The notes under the pieces are model-generated. The model was not told the DNA's origin and did not search any database. It saw only the letters and a list, made by a program, of their open reading frames with translations. The position numbers and the translations under genes were made by a program. A DNA stretch of 64,000 bases from NCBI RefSeq assembly GCF_036855935.1, contig NZ_JASPFK010000001.1, positions 2,916,501 through 2,980,500 on the forward strand, read 5' to 3'. Shown one piece after another: positions 44,318 to 54,171 of this stretch. How positions within the stretch are numbered: the stretch's first letter is position 1; every line of letters starts with the position of its first letter. This stretch comes from Sphingomonas sp. LR60 (GTDB lineage: Bacteria; Pseudomonadota; Alphaproteobacteria; Sphingomonadales; Sphingomonadaceae).

Positions 44318-44680
44318 TCAGGCGAGAACGCGCGCGAAGCGCGTTGCCCGATCGGCGAGATAATCCATCAGGTCGGCCGCATGCATCGTTAACCGGTCCT
44401 GTACCTCGTCGAGGGGCGGTCGGACGAACAAGGCCATGTCATGGACCACGGCGCGCTGGTCGTGCGATCCGCCGGCCAGCATCGCGATCACGACATTCTC
44501 CAAAGCGATCACCCGGTTGCGCAGGTACACCAGATCCTGATCGGAAAGATGATGGACGACGTCTACGTAAGGTGCCTTGACCGAGACCGCTTGTAAGAGT
44601 GCCCCACCCTCATTGTCCCAGCGGGCGAGTGCTCTGGTGTGCGACACCGCGGTCGTCGGCTGTGCGGTCCGCTCAAGCAT
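44318..44680 (-). CDS. Hypothetical protein downstream of the acetate operon
   Basis: A 120-residue, mostly helical protein with ALARWDNEGGAL, LSDQDLVYLRNRVIALENVVIAML and a late MHAADLMDYLADRATRFARVL. I know no named domain. It overlaps the preceding tiny gene by 8 bp (ATGCTTGA), so both are real or neither. Context suggests a stress-induced accessory protein. Confidence 0.58.
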   Translation of the reverse strand: MLERTAQPTTAVSHTRALARWDNEGGALLQAVSVKAPYVDVVHHLSDQDLVYLRNRVIALENVVIAMLAGGSHDQRAVVHDMALFVRPPLDEVQDRLTMHAADLMDYLADRATRFARVLA

Positions 44681-44858
44681 CGGCCAAAGCCGGACCCATT
44701 CGACGCGAACGGGTCAGCGACGTCAGCCGTTCCTCATAGCCTTCGGCAATCCCAAGATGTGAGGCTCGTGCGCAACTGTCCGTCGATGCCGCGGCCAATG
44801 CGTTGGAGCGTGCGATCCGGGTAATGCAATAGGCGGCTTCATCCGGGTTCGTGTACAT
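44673..44858 (-). CDS. Tiny protein of the ARxxHxxLAxxY type, stress-island member
   Basis: A 61-residue protein starting MYTNPDEAAYCITRIARSNAL, then ASTDSCARASHLGIAEGYEERL. The AR..H.G.A..Y core matches the tiny proteins at 13894 and 29320. An AGGAG site stands 7-8 bp before the ATG. It is the first gene of a coupled pair. An upstream frame starting at 44965 (MYNPIVVGRVARGYQMG) is open but uncertain. Confidence 0.58.
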   Translation of the reverse strand: MYTNPDEAAYCITRIARSNALAAASTDSCARASHLGIAEGYEERLTSLTRSRRMGPALADA

Positions 44859-45015
44859 CGACGATCTCCTGATCGGTGCGCCATGCGATCGCGGTGATCG
44901 TCCTCGATTGGCTGTCCCATCTGGTAGCCCCTCGCGACCCGACCCACGACGATCGGATTATACATATAGGCGGCAGCGTCAGCGCCGCGCGATACGAAAA
45001 CGGCACCACCCTCAC

Positions 45016-46092
45016 TCAGCCCATGCCGAGGAGCGCCTGCATATGGCGGGCAATGACCGCCTCTTCGCGCGAGGGACGGGTGATCGCGATACAGGGCCCT
45101 CGGGGCGTCGACCCGACTTCCGTGGCCTGCGTCACGCCCGCCCAGGCGAGATCCGCGCAGATCATCTCCCGGACGCGGCCGTCATGCTCGCCGATCCCGC
45201 CGGTGAACACGATCATGTCGGTGCCACCCAGCGCGGTCATCATCGCCGCGATCTGCTTGGCGACCGACCGGCCGAACATCGCGATGGCCAAATTGGCGTC
45301 GGCATCGGGCGAGGCATGGTGCAGGACGCGCATATCGCCCGACCGGCCGGAGATGCCGAGCATCCCGGCCTCCTTGTCGATCAGCCGCTCCATTTCGGCC
45401 GGGCCATAGCCGCCCGCGCGCATGAGGTGGATCAGGATGCCCGGATCGAGGTCGCCGGTCCGCGTACCCATGATGACGCCTCCCGATGGCGTCAGGCCCA
45501 TGCTCGTGTCGATCGACCGCCCTCCACGCACTGCAGTGACGCTGGCGCCGTTGCCGAGATGCGCGATCACCAGCCGCGCCGGCAGGTCCGGCCCGAGCTG
45601 ATCCACGACGGACTCGCATGATAAGCCGTGAAAGCCATAGCGATGCACCCCCACTGTGCGCTGCGTCCGTGGGATCGGTAGCGTCCGCGCGATGTCGGGC
45701 ATGCCGGCATGGAACACGGTATCAAAACACGCGATCTGCGCGCGTCCCGGATAGCGCGCGGTCGCGGTCGCTAGCAGCGCCAGCGCCGCGGGCACGTGAA
45801 GCGGTGCGAACGGCTCGGCCTGTTCGAGCTTGGCGATCACCTCGGCATCGATCCGGCAATGCCGCAGCAGCTGCGGTCCGCCATGTACGATGCGATGTCC
45901 GACCGCGATCGGCGGAGACGCACCGGCCTTCGCCAGCGCCGCGTCGATCGCCGCGAACGCGGCCTCTCCGTCAGCCGGGTCGACCTGCCCCGACACGATC
46001 GCCGGCAGGTCGGGCACAGCGAGGTCGAATGCCGCGAACTTCAGTGACGACGACCCGCTGTTCAGCACCAGCGCGCTGCTGGCGGCGGTCAT
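45016..46092 (-). CDS. ackA: Acetate kinase
   Basis: A 358-residue enzyme that converts acetyl phosphate and ADP to acetate and ATP in the cytoplasm. Visible motifs are [56 protein letters not shown] and [14 protein letters not shown]. It is about 40 residues shorter than most AckA proteins, mainly by compact loops. It overlaps the phosphoketolase stop by ATGA and consumes that enzyme's product. No phosphotransacetylase gene is present. Confidence 0.92.
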   Translation of the reverse strand: MTAASSALVLNSGSSSLKFAAFDLAVPDLPAIVSGQVDPADGEAAFAAIDAALAKAGASPPIAVGHRIVHGGPQLLRHCRIDAEVIAKLEQAEPFAPLHVPAALALLATATARYPGRAQIACFDTVFHAGMPDIARTLPIPRTQRTVGVHRYGFHGLSCESVVDQLGPDLPARLVIAHLGNGASVTAVRGGRSIDTSMGLTPSGGVIMGTRTGDLDPGILIHLMRAGGYGPAEMERLIDKEAGMLGISGRSGDMRVLHHASPDADANLAIAMFGRSVAKQIAAMMTALGGTDMIVFTGGIGEHDGRVREMICADLAWAGVTQATEVGSTPRGPCIAITRPSREEAVIARHMQALLGMG

Positions 46093-48495
46093 GCCGGCCA
46101 GCGCCAGTCGCGCACCTCCGGCATGTCGTCGCCGTTCTCGGCGATGTAGAGCTTGTGACGCTCCATCGTCGTCCAGTAGCGCGCCGTCTCCGCCGGCACG
46201 CGGTCACGCAGGCGCGGGATGTGCTCGATCGCGTCGAGCGCCAGGCGATACCGGTCGAGATCGTTCAATGCGACCATGTCGAACGGCGTCGTCGTCGTCC
46301 CACGCTCCTGGTAACCGCGCACATGGATGTTGGCGTGGTTGGTGCGGGCATAGGTCAGCTTGTGGATCAGCGCGGGATAGCCGTGGAACGCGAAGATCAC
46401 TGGCTTGTCGGCTGTGAACATCGCGTCGAACTCGCGCTCGTCTAGGCCATGTGGATGCCGCGTTCGGGGCTGCAGAACCATCAGGTCGACGACGTTCACC
46501 ACGCGGATGCGGATGTCGGGGACATAGTCGCGCAGCAGCGTCACCGCCGCCAACGCCTCCAGCGTCGGCACGTCGCCGGCACAGGCCATGACGACCTCGG
46601 GATCCGCGTCGTCCCCGGCCCAGTCCCAGATGCCCGCGCCAGCCATGCAATGCCGGACCGCCGCGTCCATGCCCAGCCACTGCGCCTCGGGTTGCTTGCC
46701 CGCGACGATGACATTCACATAGCCGCGGCTGCGGAGGCAGTGGTCGGCAACCGACAACAGCGTGTTCGCATCGGGCGGCAGGTAGAGCCGCGCCACGTCC
46801 GCGGTCTTGTTGGCGACGTGGTCGAGGAAGCCGGGATCCTGGTGTGACAGGCCATTATGATCCTGGCGCCAGACATGCGACGTCAGCACGTAATTGAGCG
46901 AGGCGATCGGCCGGCGCCACGGGATGCCCTTGGTGACCTTCAACCACTTGGCGTGCTGGTTGACCATCGAGATCGACGATGTGGACGAACGCCTCGTAGC
47001 ACGAGAACAGCCCGTGCCGGCCGGTTAGCAGATAGCCCTCGAGCCAGCCTTGGCAGAGATGCTCGCTGAGCACCTCCATCACCCGGCCGTCAGGCGACAA
47101 ATTCTCGTCGACCGGCTCGATATCGACCATCCAGACCTTGCTCGTGACATCGTACACATCGGCGAGCCGGTTGGAGGCGGTCTCGTCGGGACCGAACAGG
47201 CGGAAGTTCACGCTGCCCATGTTGAGCTTCATCACGTCGCGTAGATACGTACCCAGCACACGCGTCGCGGGCGCATCGACCTGCCCCGGCGCGGCGACCG
47301 GCACGGCGTAAGTACGGAAGTCTGGCAGCGACAACGGCGCCAGCAGCTCGCCGCCATTAGCATGCGGGTTCGATCCCATCCGCCGATGTCCGGTCGGGGC
47401 GAGCGACGCGTATTCGTCGAGGAACTTGCCGTTCGCATCGAACAGTTCTTCCGGCCGGTAGCTCCGCATCCACGCCTCAAGCTGTCCCAGATGCTCGGGA
47501 TCCTTTAAATCGGCGATTGGCACCTGGTGTGCGCGCCATGTTCCCTCCACGGGCTTGCCGTCGACGACCTTCGGCCCCGTCCAGCCCTTCGGCGTCCGGA
47601 ACACGATCATCGGCCAGCGCGGGCGCGCCGGCTTCGCGCCTTCGACGCGCGCCGCGGCCTGGATCGCCTTGATCTGCGCCAACGCGTCATCGAGCGCGAC
47701 CGCCAGTTGCTGGTGAACCACTTGCGGGTCGCTGCCCTCGACGAAGATCGGCTCGTGCCCGTAGCCGCGCAGCAGGGCTTCAAGCTCGTCATGGTCGATC
47801 CGCGCGAGAATCGTCGGGTTCGCGATCTTGAAGCCGTTGAGGTGCAGGATCGGCAGCACCGCGCCGTCACGTGCGGGGTTCAGGAACTTGTTGGAATGCC
47901 AGCTCGCTGCCAGCGCGCCGGTTTCCGCCTCGCCGTCGCCGATCACGCACGCGACGAGCAGATCGGGATTGTCGAACGCCGCGCCATAGGCGTGCGCGAG
48001 CGAATAGCCCAGCTCGCCGCCCTCGTGGATCGAGCCGGGCGTCTCAGGCGCGACATGGCTCGGAATTCCGCCCGGCCAGGAGAATTGACGGAACAGGCGG
48101 TGCATGCCGCTGCGGCTGCGCTCGATCGCGGGATAGCGTTCGGTGTACGATCCCTCGAGATAGGTGTGTGCCACCAGCCCGGGGCCGCCATGCCCTGGAC
48201 CGATGCTGTTTATCATGTCGAGATCATGCTCGACGATTAGCCGGTTGAGGTGGACGTAGAGGAAGTTCAGCCCCGGCGTCGTCCCCCAATGTCCGAGCAG
48301 CCGCGGCTTCACGTCGGCAATGGTCAGCGCCCGGTCGAGCATCGCATTGTCGCGCAGGTAGATCTGGCCGACCGACAGATAGTTGGCCGCGCGCCAATAG
48401 GCGTCCATCCGCCGCAGCATGTCCGGTGCCAGCGGCCCCTGCCGACACGGCAAATTCTGGACGAAGCTTTGATGTGGAAGGACTGCGGTGGTCAT
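46089..48495 (-). pseudogene. xfp: Phosphoketolase, interrupted by a one-base frameshift
   Basis: Phosphoketolase splits xylulose-5-phosphate or fructose-6-phosphate with phosphate, giving acetyl phosphate. The N-terminal part has [30 protein letters not shown] and the thiamine-diphosphate motif GDGEAETG. It reads on to [10 protein letters not shown], where one extra C near 46978 breaks the frame. The rest ([49 protein letters not shown]) continues in the next frame. Removing one base gives an 801-residue protein, the family's normal length. The ATG at 48495 overlaps the upstream gene. It may be a sequencing error. Confidence 0.88.
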
Positions 48496-49528
48496 GACTG
48501 GCTTCCGAAATCGAGGACGACACGCGAGGGCACCTGGCCATGTTCGAGGCGCTCGAAGACGGCGTTGATCGCCGACAGCGGCCGGAGTTCGATGTGGGCC
48601 TTCACCTTGCCGGTCGCGGCAAAGGCCAAGGCTTCCGCCATGTCCTTGCGGGTGCCGACGAACGAGCCGCGGACGGTGATGCAGTTCGCCACCACATCGA
48701 ACAGCGGCAGCGGAAACTCGCCGGGCGGCAGGCCGACGAGCACGCACGTGCCATGCCGGCGCGTCATTGCAACGCCCTGGTTGAACGCAGCCAGTGACGG
48801 CGCGGTGATGAGCACGCCGTGCGCGCCCCCGCCGGTCGCCGTCTTCAGGTCACCGATCGGGTCGGCGCCGCGCGCATTGACCATCACTTCCGCGCCGAGC
48901 GCGCTGGCGTGCGCCAGCTTGCCTTCATCGACGTCAATTGCGCAGACCCTCAGGCCCATCGCGATGGCATACTGGACGGCAAGGTGGCCGAGCCCCCGAC
49001 GCCGGAGATCGCGACCCATTCGCCGGGCTTCGCGCCGGTTTCCTTCAGGCCCTTGTAGGTCGTGACGCCGGCGCAGATTATCGGCGCGGCCTCGACCGCG
49101 GACAATCCATCTGGGATGCGCGCGACATAGTCCGGGTCGGCGAGGATGTATTCGGCGAAGCCGCCATTGCGGGTGTAGCCGCTGAACTGGATGTCGGGGC
49201 ACACGGTCTCCCATGCGGACAGGCAGTATTCGCAGTGCCCGCAGGCCGAGTACATCCACGGCACACCGACCCGGTCACCGAGCTTCACGACCTCGACGCC
49301 GGCACCGACCTCGACGACGATGCCGATGCCCTCATGGCCGGGGATGAAGGGTGGGGCCGGCTTGACCGGCCAGTCGCCGCGCGCGGCGTGCAGATCGGTG
49401 TGGCACACCCCGCACGCCTCAGTTTCGACCAATATCTGGCCGGGACCGGCGGTCGGGATTTCAACCTCCCGAAGCGTCAGCTGTTGGCCGAAGGCCTCGA
49501 CGACGGCAGCCTGCATCATATGCGGCAT
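48492..49528 (-). pseudogene. adhP: Zinc-dependent alcohol dehydrogenase, interrupted by a one-base frameshift
   Basis: A medium-chain dehydrogenase that should reduce acetaldehyde to ethanol or oxidise alcohols with NAD(H). The catalytic zinc site is in [25 protein letters not shown] follows, and the structural zinc cysteines are in [15 protein letters not shown]. The frame breaks inside the Rossmann motif near 48988: GVGG then needs one extra C to read [14 protein letters not shown]. Restored length is 345 residues, as for AdhP. A GAAGGA site precedes the ATG at 49528. It is coupled to the phosphoketolase gene. Confidence 0.85.
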
Positions 49529-49574
49529 GAATGTTTCCTTCGACAGGGTGGCGATGCGGCGGGGGCAGGCATCG

Positions 49575-50261
49575 TCATCGTGAGAACCGGCGCGCGAGCT
49601 GGGGGTCCCGCCGTAGCGCCTCCTCGCCGAAGGCAATCTGCGCGCAAGTCCGTTGTGCCTGTTGCGCCACGTCACACAGGTAGGTGGCGGCGGTGTTTCG
49701 CCCGGTCTTACCTGTAATCAGCGCGAACCGTTTGTGCTCGCGCGAGTGCATGCCGAAGGCGTGGACGATATAGTCGTCGAAGACGGCGCTCAGCCCCAGC
49801 TCTTGCCCTTCCTGGGCGAGCCAGGGGCCAGACATTGCCGACGTCGTGAAACTGAGAAGCCGCTTGTCGCCGAGGAGGTCGCCGCGCGTTTGCTCGCGCA
49901 CATTATGCGGCGAAACGCCGGCACCGAACACTCGCTCGACATAGCCCTTCATCATCGCCGGCGGGGACCCGAACCAGATTGGATAGATCAGCACGAACAC
50001 GTCGCATCCCCACAGGATGTTGCGTTCGGCGGTCACGTCACCAAACCGGATCGGATTAGGCAGGGTAGGCCGCTCGGCTGCCTGTAGGACTGGATCAAAG
50101 TGCATGGCGTAGAGGTCGCGCAGGACGACGTCCTGGCCGGCAGCGTGGACCTCCTCGCAATAACGATCGGCGATCGCGCGATTGAAGCTGTGTGGATCGG
50201 GGTGGCACAGAATGACCGCGTGTCGCGCCTCTCGAGCGACGATCTGTTCCTGCACGCTCAT
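49575..50261 (-). CDS. NAD(P)H-dependent flavodoxin-fold oxidoreductase
   Basis: A 228-residue quinone-reductase-like protein of the MdaB/KefF group. It shows [33 protein letters not shown], a [29 protein letters not shown] flavin segment, and LSFTTSAM. The ATG at 50261 is chosen over an upstream in-frame start that reads poorly. As the first gene of the adhP-xfp-ackA run it probably sets the operon's promoter region. Confidence 0.87.
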   Translation of the reverse strand: MSVQEQIVAREARHAVILCHPDPHSFNRAIADRYCEEVHAAGQDVVLRDLYAMHFDPVLQAAERPTLPNPIRFGDVTAERNILWGCDVFVLIYPIWFGSPPAMMKGYVERVFGAGVSPHNVREQTRGDLLGDKRLLSFTTSAMSGPWLAQEGQELGLSAVFDDYIVHAFGMHSREHKRFALITGKTGRNTAATYLCDVAQQAQRTCAQIAFGEEALRRDPQLARRFSR

Positions 50262-50807
50262 CGTAAGACCCGATCTTCTACGCAGCGGCGCCACACGGAT
50301 TGTCCGGGCAGAGCAATCTGCCGATCGGGCGTGCGCATGCTGCAAGGAGACGCTGAGCTAGGCGTCAGCCGTCGTGTGGGACAGCCTCGGAAACTACGCA
50401 TCAGATGACCGCGCGTTGACATCTGCCCGAGCGTATCGAACGGACGTCTGCCTACGCCGTCTGAGCACTCCAGACTGATTGAGCCGTCAGCCGCCAGGGA
50501 CTGGCCAACCGACCCCGCGTACTGCCTGTACGAACGGCTATTTACCGGCGAGCGACGCTCGGAAGCGGACTGGCGGCTTTCCACCAGATTTGAACGCCGA
50601 CGGTCCGCTCTCTCACTCCGCGTGTTGGGAGGAAATTGACGCGACATCGCTGCACAAACCATTCGACTTCCCCACCGACCAGAGCGACAGCAGCAGGCAT
50701 GATGCCGATCAGGCGGTTCTCCCCGTCCTGCCCCGGGTGAGTCTCTCACCGGGGCTGTAGCTGGTGGGAACGGCATGGTGCCGCCTCCCGCACGGATGAT
50801 CAGCATC
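50262..50807. other. Intergenic 545 bp at the edge of the phage-like region
   Basis: No convincing gene. CCCCGGGTGAG and CTCACCGGGG (50731-50754) form a near-perfect stem with a three-base loop and no T tract. The break between the fermentation operon and the phage-like genes falls here, so the left boundary of the island is expected in this stretch. No copy of the tRNA-Ser 3' end is seen. Confidence 0.5.
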
Positions 50808-51323
50808 ATGACCAACCTCAGCGACACACAACGCGTCCTGCTCTCGGGTGCAGCGCAGCGCGACAACGGCAGCCTTCTCCCGCTCCCCGCATCGCTCCGG
50901 CCCGGCGGCGGCGTCACCAAGGCGCTCAGCGCTTTGTTGAATCGCGGTTTCACTGAAGAGCGGGAGACGAACGACCCTGCAGCGATCCGCCGCACCGATG
51001 ATGACACCCGCTACGGCGTCTTCATCACGGAATCTGGTACGGCCGCAATCGGCATTGAGGCCTCGGAGAAAGCGGGTTTGGTCGCAGGCGCGACTGCTTC
51101 ATCCACCGCGCCTCCTTCGACGCCGCGCACGAGCAAGATCAACGCGGTTGTTGTTCTCCTATCGCGCGCCGACGGTGCCACGCTGTCCGAGCTCATCGAG
51201 GCAACCGGATGGCTGCCGCACACCACACGCGCAGCGCTGACAGGATTGCGGAAGAAGGGTCACGAAATCGACCGTGGCAAGCGCGCTGGTGCGACCTGCT
51301 ACCGCATCGTGGCAGCGGCGTGA
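50808..51323 (+). CDS. DUF3489 domain protein
   Basis: A 171-residue protein. The N-terminal part (LSDTQRVLLSGAAQRDNGSLLPLP) and the C-terminal winged-helix part (SKINAVVVLLSRADGATLSELIEATGWLPHTTRAALTG, then KKGHEIDR) are the DUF3489 pattern. It probably binds DNA. DUF3489, DUF2924 and a large serine recombinase form a recurring trio in alphaproteobacterial mobile elements. The stop shares one base with the next start (TGATG). Confidence 0.87.
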   Translation: MTNLSDTQRVLLSGAAQRDNGSLLPLPASLRPGGGVTKALSALLNRGFTEERETNDPAAIRRTDDDTRYGVFITESGTAAIGIEASEKAGLVAGATASSTAPPSTPRTSKINAVVVLLSRADGATLSELIEATGWLPHTTRAALTGLRKKGHEIDRGKRAGATCYRIVAAA

Positions 51324-51732
51324 TGCCGGTCTCGGACGAGGTCACCGCGCTTGAGGCGCTCTCGCTGGCTGACCTCCGGGTACGCTGGACGCAGCTGGTG
51401 GGGGCACCAGCACCGAAGGTCGGTACCAGCATGCTGCGACTTGCGCTCGCCTGGGAGATGCAAGCTCGCGCGCAAGGTGGTCTCAGCCGCGGCACCAGCC
51501 GCGCGCTGGATCAGCTTGCGCGGGGCGCACGCGCACCGCCGATGTGCGAGCGGGCATGCGACTGGTGCGCGAATGGCAAGGCCGCGCGCATGTGGTCGAG
51601 GTCGGCGAAGACGAGATCATCCGCTGGAACGGACGGGAGTTCCGCTCGCTGAGCGAGGTCGCGCGTGCGATCACTGGCACGCGCTGGTCTGGTCCCGCCT
51701 TCTTTGGGCTGAAGAGGGCGGTGGCGGCATGA
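51323..51732 (+). pseudogene. DUF2924 domain protein, frameshifted
   Basis: The first part reads LEALSLADLRVRWTQLVGAPAPK, then GGLSRGTSRALDQLARGAR. An extra two bases in a CGCGCG run near 51527-51535 shift the frame. The rest continues as VRAGMRLVREWQGRAHVVEV, then FRSLSEVARAITGTRWSGP. Together these make the full DUF2924 domain. Such proteins accompany serine recombinases, perhaps as directionality factors. The stop overlaps the recombinase ATG. Confidence 0.82.
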
Positions 51733-53402
51733 AGACGATCCGCTGCGCCATTTACACGCGCAAGTCATCCGATGAGGGGCTGGAGCAAAGCTTCAACAGC
51801 CTGGATGCGCAGCGCGAGGCATGTGCGGCCTACATCCTCTCGCAAGCCAGCGAAGGCTGGACGGAGCTTCCCGACATCTACGATGACGGCGGTCTGTCTG
51901 GCGGCACGCTCGAGCGCCCTGCCCTGCGGCGTTTGCTCGCCGATGTGGCCGCAGGACGGATCGACACCATCGTTGTCTACAAGGTAGACCGCCTGACCCG
52001 CTCGCTGTTCGACTTCGCTAAACTCGTGGAGACGTTCGACAAGGCCGGTACGAGCTTCGTGTCGGTGACGCAGTCGTTCAACACCACAACCAGCATGGGG
52101 CGACTGACGCTCAACATGCTGCTGTCGTTTGCCCAGTTCGAACGCGAGGTTACCGCCGAACGGATCCGCGACAAGATCACGGCGTCGAAAGCACGTGGCA
52201 TGTGGATGGGCGGTATTCCGCCGCTCGGCTATGCGCCGAACGGCCGCAGCCTTACTATCGTCGAGGAGCATGCCGCACTCATTCGCGACCTGTTTGCACG
52301 ACACCTGCGGCTCGGAAGCGTGCCGCGGCTCGAAGCCGAGCTGCTGGCTGACGGGATCAGCACACCAAAGCGGATCACCCTTAACGGCAGGCCGCTTGGC
52401 GGCGGCAGGTTTACGCGCGGGCAGCTCTACGCGATCCTGAAAAACGTCATCTATACCGGCCGCATCGCACACCGCGGTGTCATCCATCCCGGCCAGCACG
52501 ACGCCATCATCGATGAAGCCACGTTCGACGCAGTACAGGTCTCACTGGCATCGAATGTACGCGGCGAGCGGCCCCGTACACGCGCCGCCAACCCCAGCCT
52601 GCTTGCCGGCAGGATCGTCGATACGGCCGGCGAACCGCTGCTCGCAACCCACGCCGTGAAGGGCATGGTGCGGCATCGCTACTACGTCAGTCAGGCGCTG
52701 CACCATGGGCGCAGTGACGTCGGCGTGCGGCTGCCCGCGCGTGAAATCGAAGGGCTTGTTCTGGCGCAGCTCGGCAACTTCCTTGCCGATCCGCTGGCAC
52801 TCGCGGCAACATCTGGGTTCGACCTGACCTTGGACGAAATGACCGGCTTTCACGATCGCTGCGCTTCGTTAAGCGGCGCGCTGGTTGGCCGCCATTCGCC
52901 GGTGTTGATGCAACTTCTTCGCAAGGTCGAGGTCGCAAGGCATGAGGTGACGCTCCACCTCCACGCCGAAGCGTTGACCCGTCTGCTTGAAGCCACGCGT
53001 GCGCCTGATGCTCCGGCGACGATCTCGTTGACCTGCGCGGCGCGCCTGACCCGCTCCGGTCGCGCGCTGCGGCTGGTGCAGGCAAGGGAGACGCTGCCAG
53101 CCGGAACGCCGGACCGTGCGCTGGTCCGGCTGATCGCTCAGGCGCGACGTTGGTGGGCGGTGCTGCGCGCCGGCGACATCAACACGAGCGAGCTCGCAAA
53201 GCGCGAGGGCATCACTCCTTCCTATCTCACCCGGGTGGTGCGCCTCGCCTTCCTGGCGCCGGACATCACCGACGCAATCCTGGCAGGGCGACAGCGCATC
53301 GGGATCACCGTTGGCAGGCTCACCCTCGGTGAGCCGCTGCCCGCCGACTGGCATGCGCAGAAGGCACTAATGTTGCAGGCTCCCGCTAACCGGAGCTGCT
53401 AG
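51729..53402 (+). CDS. Large serine recombinase
   Basis: A 557-residue site-specific recombinase. The resolvase domain has the catalytic Ser in CAIYTRKSSDEGLEQSFNSL, DDGGLSGGTLERPALRRLL and YKVDRLTRSLFDFAKLV. The recombinase domain follows (PPLGYAPNGRSLTIVEEHAALIRDLF, GQLYAILKNVIYTGRI). A C-terminal HTH-like part (NTSELAKREGITPSYLTRVVRLAFLAPDI) ends it; no clear zinc ribbon with paired Cys is seen. It likely excises or integrates the element at 50.8-59.3 kb. The ATG at 51729 overlaps the DUF2924 stop. Confidence 0.9.
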   Translation: MKTIRCAIYTRKSSDEGLEQSFNSLDAQREACAAYILSQASEGWTELPDIYDDGGLSGGTLERPALRRLLADVAAGRIDTIVVYKVDRLTRSLFDFAKLVETFDKAGTSFVSVTQSFNTTTSMGRLTLNMLLSFAQFEREVTAERIRDKITASKARGMWMGGIPPLGYAPNGRSLTIVEEHAALIRDLFARHLRLGSVPRLEAELLADGISTPKRITLNGRPLGGGRFTRGQLYAILKNVIYTGRIAHRGVIHPGQHDAIIDEATFDAVQVSLASNVRGERPRTRAANPSLLAGRIVDTAGEPLLATHAVKGMVRHRYYVSQALHHGRSDVGVRLPAREIEGLVLAQLGNFLADPLALAATSGFDLTLDEMTGFHDRCASLSGALVGRHSPVLMQLLRKVEVARHEVTLHLHAEALTRLLEATRAPDAPATISLTCAARLTRSGRALRLVQARETLPAGTPDRALVRLIAQARRWWAVLRAGDINTSELAKREGITPSYLTRVVRLAFLAPDITDAILAGRQRIGITVGRLTLGEPLPADWHAQKALMLQAPANRSC

Positions 53403-53479
53403 GCGCGCTCATCCTGCAAAGGCCCGGATAGAGCGCGAACCATGTCGCGCCGTGCCGTGCGGTCACGTGTCTCACGCAC

Positions 53480-53713
53480 GTGGCGAACAAAGGCTGTGAG
53501 GTTTGGCTGCACGCAACGAAGGCCGGTGCGAGCGGGCTCAGGTCGCCGGCAGAAGCCGCGGCGCTCACACCCGGCATGGTCATAGCCACCGTCAACGCTA
53601 TCCCGCTCGCGGGCATGGAAGATGCCATGCTCCAGGTCGTTGGAGCAGCCGGCAACAACGCGTCGCTTGGCATGGTTGGGGGCCGAACCGTGACGTTAGG
53701 AGCAAAATCATGA
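53480..53713 (+). CDS. PDZ-like small protein or fragment, copy 1
   Basis: A 77-residue frame with AAALTPGMVIATVNAIPLAGM, the carboxylate-loop and strand pattern of a PDZ domain, very like the protein at 54129. The N-terminal half is poor, so this may be the 3' end of a larger gene whose front was lost. It starts with GTG and overlaps the next gene's ATG (ATGA). Confidence 0.45.
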   Translation: MANKGCEVWLHATKAGASGLRSPAEAAALTPGMVIATVNAIPLAGMEDAMLQVVGAAGNNASLGMVGGRTVTLGAKS

Positions 53714-54171
53714 ACCGGCGGCACATGCTGGCCTCCTTGACGCTCCTGGCCATGACAACGCCAGCCGCGGCAAAAGACATTTATTTCTACGGATCGCCAC
53801 CGGACTGGACACGCTACAAGGAACTGGGGGACGCGGCGGTGCGCGCGCGGCTGGCTGATCCAAAAGTACGCCACGAGCTGCACGCTGTAAGTGAATGGCC
53901 GGTCGAGTGGCCGAATGGCTACATGCAGGGAGGCTGGCGGCATGACGGAAAGTCGTTTGAATATCTGACATGCGGTCGGCTGCGGGCGCTTACACCGGTC
54001 GATGAACGATATTTCGTGATAAATCTCGCGATTGTTATCGACCATGACAGGGCAGCAGGTATCGATCTCAGCAGCCGCGAGAGCAACAGCCTCGTCAACG
54101 TGATCTGCAGCGCATTGGTACCAAAGGCATGCTGCCGCCTGCCCCGTCGGCAGAAGCATCGCCGGACCTGA
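53710..54171 (+). CDS. Exported hypothetical protein
   Basis: A 153-residue protein with a twin-arginine-like or Sec signal (MNRRHMLASLTLLAMTTPAAA, cleavage before KDIYF). The mature part has GSPPDWTRYKELGDAAVRARLADP and WPNGYMQGGW. The last dozen residues (CCRLPRRQKHRRT) look out of frame. Shifting the frame near 54126 would fuse it to the PDZ-like protein that follows, as in an exported protein with a C-terminal PDZ domain. Function unknown. Confidence 0.5.
   Translation: MNRRHMLASLTLLAMTTPAAAKDIYFYGSPPDWTRYKELGDAAVRARLADPKVRHELHAVSEWPVEWPNGYMQGGWRHDGKSFEYLTCGRLRALTPVDERYFVINLAIVIDHDRAAGIDLSSRESNSLVNVICSALVPKACCRLPRRQKHRRT

Noticed and set aside
44723..44965. 80-codon frame starting MYNPIVVGRVARGYQ
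   Set aside because: The beginning looks plausible, but most of it overlaps the better-supported tiny gene at 44858, and its second half reads as noise.
50262..50807. Direct repeat of the tRNA-Ser 3' end marking the left border of the phage-like element
   Set aside because: I looked for GGGAGGGATTCGAACCC-like sequence here and did not find it; the partner site may lie outside the window.
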